A DNA stretch of 39,716 nt from Woeseiaceae bacterium (lineage in GTDB: Bacteria; Pseudomonadota; Gammaproteobacteria; Steroidobacterales; Woeseiaceae): positions 1 through 39,716 of the forward strand of contig JASJCH010000003.1 in assembly GCA_030066075.1 (NCBI GenBank), read 5' to 3'. A program made the translations under genes and the position numbers. The notes under the pieces were generated by a model. It saw only the letters and a program-made list of their open reading frames with translations. It did not search any database and was not told the DNA's origin. Each line of letters starts with the position of its first letter. Within the stretch, counting starts at the first letter, position 1. Positions 30,788 to 39,606 of this stretch are shown in pieces.

Positions 30788-33187
30788 TTAAAACGCTTGA
30801 CCAATGGAGAACTGGAATCGTTCGATTTCGTCTCCGTAATACCTGTCGTTACCCCTGTACTCATTCAGCGGGTACGCATAACTGAACCGGAACAACCCGA
30901 GCGGCGCGAGCCATTGTACGCCAATACCAACCGATGCACGAAGATCCTCCAGATCCGGCTTGTACTCGATGGGAGATCCCAGCTTGTCGGTGAAATCGAC
31001 TTCGCCGTTGTTAAACACGTTGCCGATATCGTAGAAAATGGCGGCACGAGCCTGGTTTGACCACTTCTCCGGGAGCGGGATTATAAGCTCTAGCTGACTG
31101 GCAACCAACACGTTGCCGCCATAGGGATTGCCGAAGCTGTCACGCGGCCCGAGATACGACTCCCTGAAACCACGCACCGACGACGGACCGCCGCCGAAAA
31201 ACTGCTTGTAGGGCGGCGTTGCCGTCGTGTCGCCCATCGCTTCGGAGATGCCGAGCTCGGCGTTGATTCGGCCGACCCACTTACCCCAGATCGGGATGTA
31301 TTGTGTAAAGTTATAGCGCGCCTGGTAGTACTCGACGTCACTCCCCGGGATCGCCATACCGAAAAACAGCGACTGCCGCATGCCGCGGTTGGCGAACAGG
31401 GCGCGGTTGCGGCTGTCGAACGTCCAGCCCAGCTGCAGTTCGAGGGTGTCGAATTCGGTCCCGAAGAAGGAGAAGCCCGCGCCGGTGTCTTCGATGAAGG
31501 TGTCACCGTTGTTCAGGACCCAGTCCTGCGCCTGCTGCGTGCTCGACTCCGACGCCAGCAACTCGGCCCGCTGGTACGAAAGACCGTATGACACGGTCTG
31601 GAATTCCGTGATCGGGTAACCGTAATTCACGGTCAGACCGCCACTGGTCGTTGAGAAGTCCGACGACGCCGACGTGAACTGCGTGATGTCACGGTAATTG
31701 AGGCTGACCGTGCGGCTCACGCCGTCCATGGTGCGATACGGATCCGTGTGCGACAGGCTGTAGAACTTCTGGAAGCGGCCGGACGAGGCCTCGAGCGCAA
31801 CGCGATTACCCGTTCCCAGGAAGTTGGTGTGCACGATACTGCCGTTCAGTATCAGCTTCTGAGACTCGGAGTAGCCGATACCGCCGCTGAACTGCCCCGG
31901 CATTCGGTAGGTAAGGTCGAAATCGAGGTCGACCATGTCGGGAACGCCGGGGACCGGAGTGTTCGTGACCTCGACAGCCTCGATGTAGGGCAAACGTTGC
32001 AGGCGGACTTTCGAGCGATCGACCTGCTGATTCGACAGGTATGCGCTCTCCATCTGGCGCATTTCACGCCGCAGGACTTCGTCATCGACCTCACTGACGC
32101 CGTGGAAGTTGATGCGGCGCACATACACGCGGCTCTTCGGATCGACGTAGAACGTGATCGCAGCCTCTTTCTTCTCATGGTCGAGGTCCGGGACCGGTTC
32201 GATTTCCGCGTTCGCATAACCCTGCTCACCGAGCCTGAAAGACATGAACTCGGCCGACGATGACAGCAGCTGCTGATTGAATATCGAGCCCGGCTTGGCC
32301 AGCACCATGGCCTGCAGCAGAGCCTCGGGCACGACCATATCGCCGACAATCTTGACGTCGGATATCGTATACAGGTCGCCTTCGTGAATGCCGATCGTGA
32401 CGAAGATGTCTTTCTTGTTCGGCGAGATCGCGACCTGGGTCGAATCGACACGGAAATCGGCATAACCCCTGTCCATGTAAAACGAACGCAGCTTCTCGAG
32501 ATCGCCCTCCAGCGCTTCTTTGGAGTAGCGGTCGTCCTGTCGAATCCAGGACAGCCAGTTCGCCGTGTCGAGTTCGAAGTCCGACCGAATCTCGTCTTCG
32601 GTGAAGGTGTTATTGCCAACGATATTGACCTGGCGAATTTTGGCGCGGTCGCCTTCCTTGACATCGATGCGCAACCGCACCGTGTTGTTCGGAGTATCGA
32701 TAACCGATGTGTTGACAGAAACCCCGTACTTGCCGCGATCGAAGTACTGCTCGCGCAGGAAACCGGCGACCTCGTCCAGTACCGACGGGTCGAAGGTCTT
32801 GCCCTTGGCGAGGCCGACGCCGCGCAGCGATTCCATCAGGTCTTCGGTCTTGATGTCCTTGTTGCCCTCGATTTCGAAGCTCTCGATCGACGGGCGCTCC
32901 TGCACGACGACAACCAGTGTCTCACCGTCACGCCGGATCTCGATGTCGTTAAAAAGGCCCTGCCGGTACAGCGAGCGGATTGCCTCCTGGACACGGATCT
33001 TATCGACGGTGTCTCCGATGTTGATGGGCAGGTAGTTGAAGACCGTACCCTCGGATATGCGCTGCAGGCCTTCGACTCGCATGTCGCGTACGACGAAATC
33101 GTCCTGCGCCAGCGCTGCAAGTGGCAGCACCAGGCACAGAAATGCAATCCGGATTCGGGAAAAAAGATTCTTGTTGTCAGTACTCAA
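30788..33187 (-). CDS. bamA: Outer membrane protein assembly factor BamA (TTG start)
   Basis: Omp85-family core of the BAM machine. At 799 residues it has a Sec signal (about 1-27, ALAQ|DD), five POTRA domains (about 28-425, starting FVVRDMRVEGLQRIS) and a 16-strand barrel, with VRGFRESYLGP as the conserved loop 6 VRGF motif and a terminal Phe (FSIGQAF). The start must be TTG at 33187: an in-frame TAA lies 24 bases upstream with no ATG or GTG between, and the next candidate would destroy the signal peptide. TTG forms a TTGA overlap with the rseP stop. Confidence 0.96.
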   Translation of the reverse strand: MSTDNKNLFSRIRIAFLCLVLPLAALAQDDFVVRDMRVEGLQRISEGTVFNYLPINIGDTVDKIRVQEAIRSLYRQGLFNDIEIRRDGETLVVVVQERPSIESFEIEGNKDIKTEDLMESLRGVGLAKGKTFDPSVLDEVAGFLREQYFDRGKYGVSVNTSVIDTPNNTVRLRIDVKEGDRAKIRQVNIVGNNTFTEDEIRSDFELDTANWLSWIRQDDRYSKEALEGDLEKLRSFYMDRGYADFRVDSTQVAISPNKKDIFVTIGIHEGDLYTISDVKIVGDMVVPEALLQAMVLAKPGSIFNQQLLSSSAEFMSFRLGEQGYANAEIEPVPDLDHEKKEAAITFYVDPKSRVYVRRINFHGVSEVDDEVLRREMRQMESAYLSNQQVDRSKVRLQRLPYIEAVEVTNTPVPGVPDMVDLDFDLTYRMPGQFSGGIGYSESQKLILNGSIVHTNFLGTGNRVALEASSGRFQKFYSLSHTDPYRTMDGVSRTVSLNYRDITQFTSASSDFSTTSGGLTVNYGYPITEFQTVSYGLSYQRAELLASESSTQQAQDWVLNNGDTFIEDTGAGFSFFGTEFDTLELQLGWTFDSRNRALFANRGMRQSLFFGMAIPGSDVEYYQARYNFTQYIPIWGKWVGRINAELGISEAMGDTTATPPYKQFFGGGPSSVRGFRESYLGPRDSFGNPYGGNVLVASQLELIIPLPEKWSNQARAAIFYDIGNVFNNGEVDFTDKLGSPIEYKPDLEDLRASVGIGVQWLAPLGLFRFSYAYPLNEYRGNDRYYGDEIERFQFSIGQAF

Positions 33188-34512
33188 CCGAGAATTCTCG
33201 CGATGTCGTTATAGAAGGCGAAGCTCATCAGCAATATCAGCGCAAGTATGCCGAATTGCTGGCCCAGAATCTGCGCCCGCTCCGATAGCGGACTGCCCTT
33301 GATCCACTCCAGCGTCTGGTAAACGATCTGCCCGCCATCCAGCACCGGCACCGGCAGCAGGTTGAGCACACCCAGGCTGATACTGATCATGGCCAGGAAA
33401 CCCAGGAAATACCGCAGGCCGCGCTGCGCGGAATCACCCGCAAACTGGGCAATGTTAATCGGACCGCTCACGTTCTTGAACGACACGTCTCCGGTTACCA
33501 TCCGTGCGAGCATGCGAACCGTAAACGTCGTCTGCTGCCAGGTATCCCGGATGGCCCGCGGCACGGCCTGCGCCGGCCCGAGCTCATCGAGCAGCGCCCT
33601 GACGCCGAGGAAACCGGTAGTCGCCCCCTCGACTTCGCGCGTGCCGATGACGAGGCTGAATTTCTCGAGTCGCTGATCGCGGACGACGCCTACGTCGATC
33701 CGATCGCCCGGGCGATCGGTGACCGCCGCAACGAGATCGCCAAAGCCAAGTACGGGCGTGCCGTCGACAGAGACAATCCGATCGCCTTTGCGCAAGCCCG
33801 CTCGCTGCGCTGCTTCGTTCTCAATCGGATCATCGAGAACGGCAGGCGGCGCACCGGGCAGGAAGCCGATGCCGTCGAAGAGCAAGCCGGGTTCGGTCAA
33901 GCGCGCCGAGTCGCTGCCGACCTGGATAACCGCCTCTCGCTGGCGGCCATCCTGGCTTTCGAGCGTCATGGGGATGCGGCCATCGGCCACCATGGTGTCG
34001 AACATCGCCATCAGGGCCTGTTGCCAGCTCTCCGTCGGCGTATCCCCCACCGCCACGATCTGGTCGCCGGTCTCGAGCCCCGCGTCGGCCGCGTACGACT
34101 GCGGCGTGACTTCACCGACGGCGGGCCTGAGCGCGGGTACGCCGTCCATGGACAGCAACCAGTAAGCGAAGATCGCGAACAGGAAATTGAACAGGGGCCC
34201 GGCGAAGAGCACCGCAATACGCGCGGGTACCGGTCTGTGATTGAATGCGCGACCCTCGTCTTCGGGCGGGATGGGCCCTTCGCGGCTGTCGAGAAAACGC
34301 ACGTAACCGCCGAGCGGGATCGCCGAGATACAGTACTCAGTGCGGTCTGCGCCGCGCACCCAGGTCCAGATGGGCCTGCCGAAACCGACGGAGAAACGCA
34401 GCACCTTCATGCCCGCCCAGCGGCCCACGATGTAGTGACCGTACTCGTGGATAGCCACGAGCACGCTGATCGCCACGATAAATGCCAGCAGACTTGTCAG
34501 AAAATCGACCAT
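33184..34512 (-). CDS. rseP: Regulator of sigma-E protease RseP (site-2 zinc metalloprotease)
   Basis: Inner-membrane intramembrane protease that cleaves RseA and so releases sigma-E under envelope stress. At 442 residues it has zinc motif HEYGH (22-26, E. coli numbering preserved), two PDZ domains (about 115-290) and the second metal motif NLLPVPVLDGG in a late membrane segment. A candidate sigma-E promoter lies 39-66 bases upstream. dxr, which precedes rseP in Pseudomonas and Xanthomonas, is absent. Confidence 0.97.
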   Translation of the reverse strand: MVDFLTSLLAFIVAISVLVAIHEYGHYIVGRWAGMKVLRFSVGFGRPIWTWVRGADRTEYCISAIPLGGYVRFLDSREGPIPPEDEGRAFNHRPVPARIAVLFAGPLFNFLFAIFAYWLLSMDGVPALRPAVGEVTPQSYAADAGLETGDQIVAVGDTPTESWQQALMAMFDTMVADGRIPMTLESQDGRQREAVIQVGSDSARLTEPGLLFDGIGFLPGAPPAVLDDPIENEAAQRAGLRKGDRIVSVDGTPVLGFGDLVAAVTDRPGDRIDVGVVRDQRLEKFSLVIGTREVEGATTGFLGVRALLDELGPAQAVPRAIRDTWQQTTFTVRMLARMVTGDVSFKNVSGPINIAQFAGDSAQRGLRYFLGFLAMISISLGVLNLLPVPVLDGGQIVYQTLEWIKGSPLSERAQILGQQFGILALILLMSFAFYNDIARILG

Positions 34513-34550
34513 CTATGCACGTCCCAGCGGTGCAAGCCACTCAGCAGTAT

Positions 34551-34578
34551 GTTGACTAAGCGCGAACCCGGCAGTTCC
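34551..34578 (-). promoter_or_regulatory. Candidate sigma-E promoter for rseP-bamA-skp-lpx operon
   Basis: On the minus strand GGAACTG (34578-34572), a 16-bp spacer and TCAAC (34555-34551) match the sigma-E pattern GGAACTT-N16-TCNNA at most positions, with correct spacing (compare rpoH P3, GAACTT-N16-TCTGA). The predicted start is about 30 bases before the rseP ATG. Sigma-E control of this operon is known in E. coli. It lies in the 110-bp gap between cdsA and rseP. Confidence 0.5.
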
Positions 34579-34622
34579 CGCCAGTCTGGGTCGGCGAAAA
34601 TGAACAAAACCTGAACGCAGCA

Positions 34623-35402
34623 TCAGCTCAGCCCCACCCAGCCGACACCCAGCGCGAACAACGGCGCGGCAGCCGCGATGCTGTCGATTCGATCCAGCAC
34701 GCCACCGTGCCCGGGGAACAGGTTGCCGCTGTCCTTGAGCCCGGCCGTGCGCTTGAACATGCTGACCGTAAGATCGCCGACAATCGACAGCGACGCCACG
34801 GCCAGGCAAAACGGAATAAATACCGCGAGGTCGGTATCCGCCCAGGTCGTCCGCAGCAGCGTTAGCAACACGACCGCCAGCAGGCCGCCGATGACGCCTT
34901 CCCAGGTCTTGCCGGGGCTGATATCGGGGGCGAGTTTCACGCGACCGAGAAACTTGCCGGCAAAGAACGCGCCCGAGTCCGCGACCCAGACGATGAGCAG
35001 CGCGAACAGCAGCAGTTCCGGCGCGGCCTGGTAGAGAACGATCAACGCCACGTAAAGCGGCACGAGCACGAGGGCGCCGGACAGCCAGCGGACGACCGCC
35101 GGAATCGGGGTAGGAAAGAAAAACGTCCAGCCGAGCGCCACCAGCCACCAGCCGAGTGCAACCTGGAAGACCAGGCTGGCGTCGACGTCGAGCAGCGTTA
35201 CGGCGGCCAGCAGGGCGCCGATCAGCGCCACATAGACGGCGCGCACCGCACTGCTCGCGCCGTCGAAGAATCCCGACCATTCCCAGGCGCCGGCGAGCAT
35301 CACGAGAGCGATGGCGCCGAGGGCGACCTCTCGTGGCGCGTAGAACAGCACGGTCAGCAACACGGCGAGCGCGACAAGAGCAGTAATGACGCGTTGTTTC
35401 AT
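34623..35402 (-). CDS. cdsA: Phosphatidate cytidylyltransferase
   Basis: Makes CDP-diacylglycerol from phosphatidate and CTP for phospholipid synthesis. This 259-residue protein has about eight membrane segments. Near the C-terminus is the complete family signature SMFKRTAGLKDSGNLFPGHG followed by GVLDRID. The ATG at 35402 forms TGATG with the uppS stop. In Pseudomonas-type order the next gene should be dxr; here a 110-bp gap leads to rseP. Confidence 0.97.
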   Translation of the reverse strand: MKQRVITALVALAVLLTVLFYAPREVALGAIALVMLAGAWEWSGFFDGASSAVRAVYVALIGALLAAVTLLDVDASLVFQVALGWWLVALGWTFFFPTPIPAVVRWLSGALVLVPLYVALIVLYQAAPELLLFALLIVWVADSGAFFAGKFLGRVKLAPDISPGKTWEGVIGGLLAVVLLTLLRTTWADTDLAVFIPFCLAVASLSIVGDLTVSMFKRTAGLKDSGNLFPGHGGVLDRIDSIAAAAPLFALGVGWVGLS

Positions 35403-36136
35403 CAGCCCGCTGCCTCCATCTGTTCGCCCGTATGGCCATACCTGCGTTGGCGCTTGGCGAAATAGGCCAGCGCCGCGTCGAACTCCTCGTCGCCGAAATC
35501 CGGCCACAGCGTGTCGCAGAAGAACAGCTCCGCATAGGCCAGGTTCCACAGCAGAAAATTGCTGATGCGCCGCTCTCCACCGGTACGGATCAATAGATCC
35601 GGGTCCGGCAGCCCGGAAAGCTGCAATCCGGCCGCGAACGTTTCGGCGTCGATGTCTTCCACCGCCAGAGAGCCCTCTGCAACCTGCGCAGCGACCGTCC
35701 GGGACGCTTCCACGATGTCCCAGCGCCCGCCGTAAGCCACTGCGACCAGGAGCCGTAGCCCGGTGTTTGCGGCCGTGTGCGCTTCCGCAGACTCGATTTT
35801 CTCGACGAGTCCGGACTGCAGTTGGTCGCGGGCCCCGATAAATTCGAGTCGTACATTATTACGATGCAGCTCGTCGACTTCTCGTTGCAGCGCCTCGACG
35901 AACAGGCTCATCAACTTGCTGACTTCTTCACGCGGGCGCGACCAGTTCTCGCTGCTGAACGCGAACAGCGTCAGGTACTCGACGCCGCGCTCTACTGCGA
36001 GCTCGACGCTGCGACGAACCGAAGCAACTCCCGAGCGATGCCCGGCATGCCTCGGCAGCGACCGCCGTCGCGCCCAGCGCCCGTTGCCATCCATGATGAT
36101 GGCGACGTGGGTCGGTATGTTGGTAGCGGCAGCCAT
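35402..36136 (-). CDS. uppS: Undecaprenyl diphosphate synthase
   Basis: Condenses farnesyl diphosphate with eight isopentenyl diphosphates to form the C55 lipid carrier of peptidoglycan and O-antigen. At 244 residues, the motif IIMDGNGRWA contains catalytic Asp16 (E. coli Asp26), and FSSENWSRP and RTGGERRISNFL are present. The ATG at 36136 is preferred over a TTG at 36142. No Shine-Dalgarno sequence is seen; instead a perfect 10-bp hairpin ends 5 bases before the ATG. It is an isoprenoid consumer, although the MEP genes usually neighbouring it (dxr) are missing. Confidence 0.97.
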   Translation of the reverse strand: MAAATNIPTHVAIIMDGNGRWARRRSLPRHAGHRSGVASVRRSVELAVERGVEYLTLFAFSSENWSRPREEVSKLMSLFVEALQREVDELHRNNVRLEFIGARDQLQSGLVEKIESAEAHTAANTGLRLLVAVAYGGRWDIVEASRTVAAQVAEGSLAVEDIDAETFAAGLQLSGLPDPDLLIRTGGERRISNFLLWNLAYAELFFCDTLWPDFGDEEFDAALAYFAKRQRRYGHTGEQMEAAG

Positions 36137-36141
36137 GGGCA

Positions 36142-36169
36142 AGACAAGACGGTCTCGGGCGTCTTGTCT
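36142..36169 (-). other. Perfect 10-bp RNA hairpin at the frr-uppS junction
   Basis: AGACAAGACG, an 8-base loop, and CGTCTTGTCT. The hairpin begins within the frr stop codon and ends 5 bases before the uppS ATG. There is no T run after it, so it is not a standard terminator. It may control uppS translation or mRNA processing. Confidence 0.6.
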
Positions 36170-36725
36170 AGATTTCCATCAGCTCGCTCTCCTTGTCGGC
36201 GAGCAGTGCGTCGATCTCGGCAATGTACTTGTCGGTGATGACCTGGATTTCATCCTCGGCGCGATGCTCGTCATCCTCGCCGATCATCTTCTCCTTCATC
36301 AGGTCCTTGACGTCGTGGATAGCATCGCGGCGGATATTGCGGACCGCAATGCGGCCGCCCTCGGCTTCGTTACGCACGACCCGAATCATGTCCTTGCGAC
36401 GCTCTTCGGTGAGCGGCGGCAGCGGCACCCGGATGACGGTACCCGCCGTCGCCGGGTTGAGGCCAAGATCAGACGTCATGATGGCTTTCTCGATGACCGG
36501 GACCATCTCCTTTTCCCAGGGCGTCACGGTCAGCGTCCGGGAGTCTTCGACGTTGACGTTCGATACCTGGTTGAGCGGTACCTGGGAACCGTAGTACTCG
36601 ACCGTGATGTGGTCCAGCAGGCTGGTGTGCGCCCTGCCCGTGCGTATCTTGGTCAACTCCTGGTTCAGCGCCGCAACGCTCTTGCTCATGCGTTCGCGAG
36701 CGTCTTTCTTGATATCGTCAATCAC
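36168..36725 (-). CDS. frr: Ribosome recycling factor
   Basis: With EF-G it splits post-termination ribosomes. At 185 residues, the usual length, it has helical core sequence [19 protein letters not shown], the small domain with [14 protein letters not shown], and [15 protein letters not shown]. The GTG at 36725 gives the standard N-terminus ([12 protein letters not shown]) and has GAGGG upstream. It lies 22 bp after pyrH. Confidence 0.97.
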   Translation of the reverse strand: MIDDIKKDARERMSKSVAALNQELTKIRTGRAHTSLLDHITVEYYGSQVPLNQVSNVNVEDSRTLTVTPWEKEMVPVIEKAIMTSDLGLNPATAGTVIRVPLPPLTEERRKDMIRVVRNEAEGGRIAVRNIRRDAIHDVKDLMKEKMIGEDDEHRAEDEIQVITDKYIAEIDALLADKESELMEI

Positions 36726-36747
36726 GTTTGCGTCCCTCTTAAGTGTG

Positions 36748-37470
36748 TCAGGCGGTGACGAGCGTGCCGACCTCGTCACCCGTCATCGCCTGAACGATCG
36801 CGTTGGCCCGTGTCAGGTCGAATACGCGCAGCGGCAGGTCATTGTCACGGCACATCACAATAGCCGTGGCGTCCATAACCATGAGCTTGTCGGCGAGCAC
36901 CTTGTCGAACGAAACCGTGTCGTAACGAGAAGCATCGGGGTTGCTGATCGGGTCGGCGTCGTAGACACCGTCAACCTTGGTAGCCTTCAGCAGCACGTCG
37001 GCGCCGATCTCGATGGCGCGCAGGCTGGCCGCGGTATCGGTCGTGAAGAAAGGGTTTCCGGTACCCGCTGCCAGGATCACGACGCGGCCTTTTTCGAGGT
37101 GCCTGACCGCTCGACGGCGAATGTAGTCCTCGCAGACCTCGTGAATCTGCAGTGCCGACATGACGCGGGCAAACACGCCCTTCGATTCCAGCGCGTCCTG
37201 GATGGCGAGCGCATTCATCACGGTCGCCAGCATGCCCATGTAATCGCCGGTAACACGATCCATGCCGGCACGCGCCAGGCCGGCTCCCCGGAAGATGTTG
37301 CCTCCGCCGATAACGATGGCGACTTCGACGCCCTTCTCGCGTACCGCGGCGATTTCGGCCGCCATCCGCTGGATGACAGCCGGCTCGATGCCGTAATCGA
37401 GATCGCCCATCAACGCCTCACCGCTGAGTTTCAGCAAAACGCGGCGGTATGGAAGCGGTGCATCACTCAT
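36748..37470 (-). CDS. pyrH: UMP kinase
   Basis: Phosphorylates UMP to UDP, the first step toward UTP and, through PyrG, CTP. At 240 residues it is an amino-acid-kinase fold with [13 protein letters not shown] at the start, [10 protein letters not shown] and [12 protein letters not shown]. The ATG at 37470 has AAAGG upstream. An in-frame start at 37530 would add 20 residues without homology. Confidence 0.97.
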   Translation of the reverse strand: MSDAPLPYRRVLLKLSGEALMGDLDYGIEPAVIQRMAAEIAAVREKGVEVAIVIGGGNIFRGAGLARAGMDRVTGDYMGMLATVMNALAIQDALESKGVFARVMSALQIHEVCEDYIRRRAVRHLEKGRVVILAAGTGNPFFTTDTAASLRAIEIGADVLLKATKVDGVYDADPISNPDASRYDTVSFDKVLADKLMVMDATAIVMCRDNDLPLRVFDLTRANAIVQAMTGDEVGTLVTA

Positions 37471-37508
37471 CGATCGACCTTTCGTTCCTGGCGTTTGGAA
37501 GGTGCTTG

Positions 37509-37514
37509 ATTCTA
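37509..37514 (-). promoter_or_regulatory. Candidate -10 upstream of pyrH
   Basis: TAGAAT on the minus strand, about 39 bases before the pyrH ATG, in the 96-bp tsf-pyrH gap. No convincing -35 is seen. Weak candidate. Confidence 0.22.
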
Positions 37515-37541
37515 GCGTATCCGTCGACAATAGTCTCTAAT

Positions 37542-37566
37542 AAATCAAAGGCTTAAGAAGCTTAGC
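37542..37566 (-). terminator. Weak hairpin after tsf
   Basis: GCTAAG, loop CTT, CTT-A-AGC (one bulge) followed by CTTTGATTT directly after the tsf stop. It could partly end the rpsB-tsf transcript before pyrH. The stem is short, so only tentative. Confidence 0.28.
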
Positions 37567-38442
37567 TCAACTGGCGCCTTTAACCTGGGCCATCACCTCT
37601 TCAACGAAGTTGTCTTCCTTCTTCTCGATGCCCTCGCCAACCTCGAAGCGCACGCAGGCGGTGATGCTGGCGCCGGCGTTGCCGAGCAGCTTGCCGACGG
37701 TCACGCTGTCGTCCTTGACGAACGGCTGGCCCAGCAGAGTGATTTCCTTGAGGAACTTGTTCACCCGCCCCGTCACCATCTTTTCGATGATTTCCGCCGG
37801 CTTCCCCGAGTCCTGCGCCTGCTCGGTCAGGATACGGCGCTCGTTCTCCAGCGTTTCGGCCGGAACGTCAGACTCGCTGACGTACTGCGGATTCATCGCT
37901 GCGACGTGCATGGCGACGTCCTTCGCCAGTTCCTCATCGCCACCATCCAGTGCGACAACGACGCCAATTCGGGCACCGTGCGAATAACTCGCCAGTACGC
38001 CATCGGCGGCGATGTTCTCGATACGGCGCACGCCGATGTTCTCGCCAACTTTCTGGACGAGCTCGGTACGCGCCTCTTCGACAGTACGTCCATCTGCCAG
38101 CTTTTCGCCGGCGATTGCGTCGATATCGGTCTTGCCTGAACTCAGCGCCAGTGCGGCTACGGCTTCGGCAAAAGCGACGAAGTTCTCGTCTTTGGCCACG
38201 AAGTCGGTTTCCGAATTGATCTCGGCAATGACGGCGCTTGCACCATTGCGCGCCACCACGATCCGGCCATCCGCCGCGACGCGGCTGGCTTTCTTGTCCG
38301 CCTTGGCCTGGCCCGATTTGCGCAGGATTTCCGCCGCCGCGTCGAGATCGCCATTAGCTTCGACCAGCGCCTTCTTGCACTCCATCATGCCGGCGCCGGT
38401 GCGCTCGCGCAGCTCTTTAACCATCGATGCTGTAATCGACAT
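37567..38442 (-). CDS. tsf: Elongation factor Ts
   Basis: Nucleotide exchange factor for EF-Tu. At 291 residues it has an N-terminal UBA-like part with [19 protein letters not shown] and the core [10 protein letters not shown] that contacts EF-Tu. ATG at 38442, only 4 bp after the rpsB stop, far closer than the gap of over 200 bp in E. coli. This implies that both genes share one message, with no internal terminator or promoter. Confidence 0.98.
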   Translation of the reverse strand: MSITASMVKELRERTGAGMMECKKALVEANGDLDAAAEILRKSGQAKADKKASRVAADGRIVVARNGASAVIAEINSETDFVAKDENFVAFAEAVAALALSSGKTDIDAIAGEKLADGRTVEEARTELVQKVGENIGVRRIENIAADGVLASYSHGARIGVVVALDGGDEELAKDVAMHVAAMNPQYVSESDVPAETLENERRILTEQAQDSGKPAEIIEKMVTGRVNKFLKEITLLGQPFVKDDSVTVGKLLGNAGASITACVRFEVGEGIEKKEDNFVEEVMAQVKGAS

Positions 38443-38446
38443 TTTC

Positions 38447-39583
38447 CTAGTCCTCTTTGTCCTTGTCGGCAGCCTTGGAGGCCGTCTTTTTAGCGGCCTT
38501 CTTGGCAACCTTCTTTGCTGTCTTTTTGGCGGCCTTCTTCGCCGTCTTCTTGGCGACCTTCTTGGCCGCCTTGGCCTCGGGCTCCGCCTCGGCTTCGTCA
38601 GCTTTCGGGGCCGGCTCTTCCTTCGCCGCGGCCGCTTCCGCCTTCTCCTCTACGGCGGGTTCTTCCGCAGCCTTCGCCTCGGCGGCTTCGGCCGTCTCTG
38701 CAGCCGGCGCCTCCTCGGCAGCCTTCTCATCGGCAGGGGCCTCCGTGGGCGCCGCGGCTTTCTTTGCCGGAGCCTTCTTCTTGACGGTCGCCTTCTTGCC
38801 CGCCGATTTAGCGGCCTTCTTCTTGCGTCCCGTCGTCTTCTTGACGTTGCCCTCTTCGTCCAGCTCGACGAACTCGTCCTCGCCGAGGGCGACCTCCGGC
38901 AGCGACGCCTTGCCGTCAAGCACGGCGTCGGCGACCATCGAGGCATACAGTTCAATGGCGCGCATCGCGTCGTCATTGCCAGGGATGATGTAGTCGATGC
39001 CATCCGGCGAACAGTTCGTGTCGACGACCGCGACCACCGGGATACCAAGCTTCTGCGCCTCGCGCACGGCGATGTCTTCGTGATCGACATCGACGACGAA
39101 CAGCACGTCGGGCAGGCCCGTCATGTCCTTGATACCACCCAGGCTGCGCTCGAGCTTGTCCTGCTCGCGGTTGAGTCCGAGGATCTCTTTCTTGGTGAGT
39201 CCGTCGAAGCCGCCCTCTTCAGCCATTGACTCGAGAGCGACGAGGCGCTTCACGGACTGGCGAATGGTCTTGTAGTTCGTGAGCATGCCGCCGAGCCAGC
39301 GGTGGCTGACAAACGGCATTCCAGCACGCTCCGCGTGGTTGCGGATGGAGTCCCTGGCCGCGCGCTTGGTGCCGACGAACAGTACCTTGCCGCCATCAGC
39401 AACGGTCGCCTTGACAAAAGCACAGGCCTCGCGAGCCATGGGCAGGCTCTTCTCGAGGTTAATGATATGGATCTTGTTACGCTCGCCGAAGATGAAGGGA
39501 GCCATCTTCGGGTTCCAGAAGCGGGTTTGGTGACCAAAATGCACGCCAGCCTCTAGCATCTGGCGCATGGATACGTCTGCCAT
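38447..39583 (-). CDS. rpsB: Ribosomal protein S2 with a long Lys/Ala/Glu-rich C-terminal extension
   Basis: Protein of the 30S subunit, binding with S1 at the back of the platform. Residues 1-242 match ordinary S2 ([41 protein letters not shown]). The protein continues to 378 residues, about 137 more than E. coli S2. The tail has three parts: basic (about 247-277), acidic Ala/Glu-rich (about 280-337), and a run of KKxA repeats resembling histone H1-like proteins (338-371), ending DKDKED. It is in frame and co-transcribed with tsf, so it is not an annotation error or frameshift. ATG with GGAG upstream. Its leader carries a folded element (39607-39668). Confidence 0.96.
   Translation of the reverse strand: MADVSMRQMLEAGVHFGHQTRFWNPKMAPFIFGERNKIHIINLEKSLPMAREACAFVKATVADGGKVLFVGTKRAARDSIRNHAERAGMPFVSHRWLGGMLTNYKTIRQSVKRLVALESMAEEGGFDGLTKKEILGLNREQDKLERSLGGIKDMTGLPDVLFVVDVDHEDIAVREAQKLGIPVVAVVDTNCSPDGIDYIIPGNDDAMRAIELYASMVADAVLDGKASLPEVALGEDEFVELDEEGNVKKTTGRKKKAAKSAGKKATVKKKAPAKKAAAPTEAPADEKAAEEAPAAETAEAAEAKAAEEPAVEEKAEAAAAKEEPAPKADEAEAEPEAKAAKKVAKKTAKKAAKKTAKKVAKKAAKKTASKAADKDKED
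38471..38572 (-). repeat. 12-bp-period repeats coding the KKxA run of the S2 tail
   Basis: Roughly eight imperfect units of 12 bp encode [12 protein letters not shown] and similar tetrapeptides. The DNA is purine-rich on the coding strand. Such runs easily expand or contract by slippage, so length may vary between relatives. Confidence 0.75.
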
Positions 39584-39606
39584 GTTAATTCTCCGGGTTA
39601 GGCCTC

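Noticed and set aside
34513..34622. Possible remnant of dxr in the cdsA-rseP gap
   Set aside because: I translated the gap in the minus-strand frame continuing from cdsA and compared it with the DXR N- and C-termini. No matching segment was found. The gap is better explained as a promoter region.
38471..38572. CRISPR or satellite array in the repetitive rpsB 3' region
   Set aside because: The 12-bp period follows codons for KKxA tetrapeptides in frame with S2; there are no unique spacers.
38012..39229. 405-codon plus-strand frame with Leu/Gly/Arg-rich repeats opposite tsf and rpsB
   Set aside because: Its repeats are the complement of the KKxA coding repeats of the S2 tail; not an independent gene.
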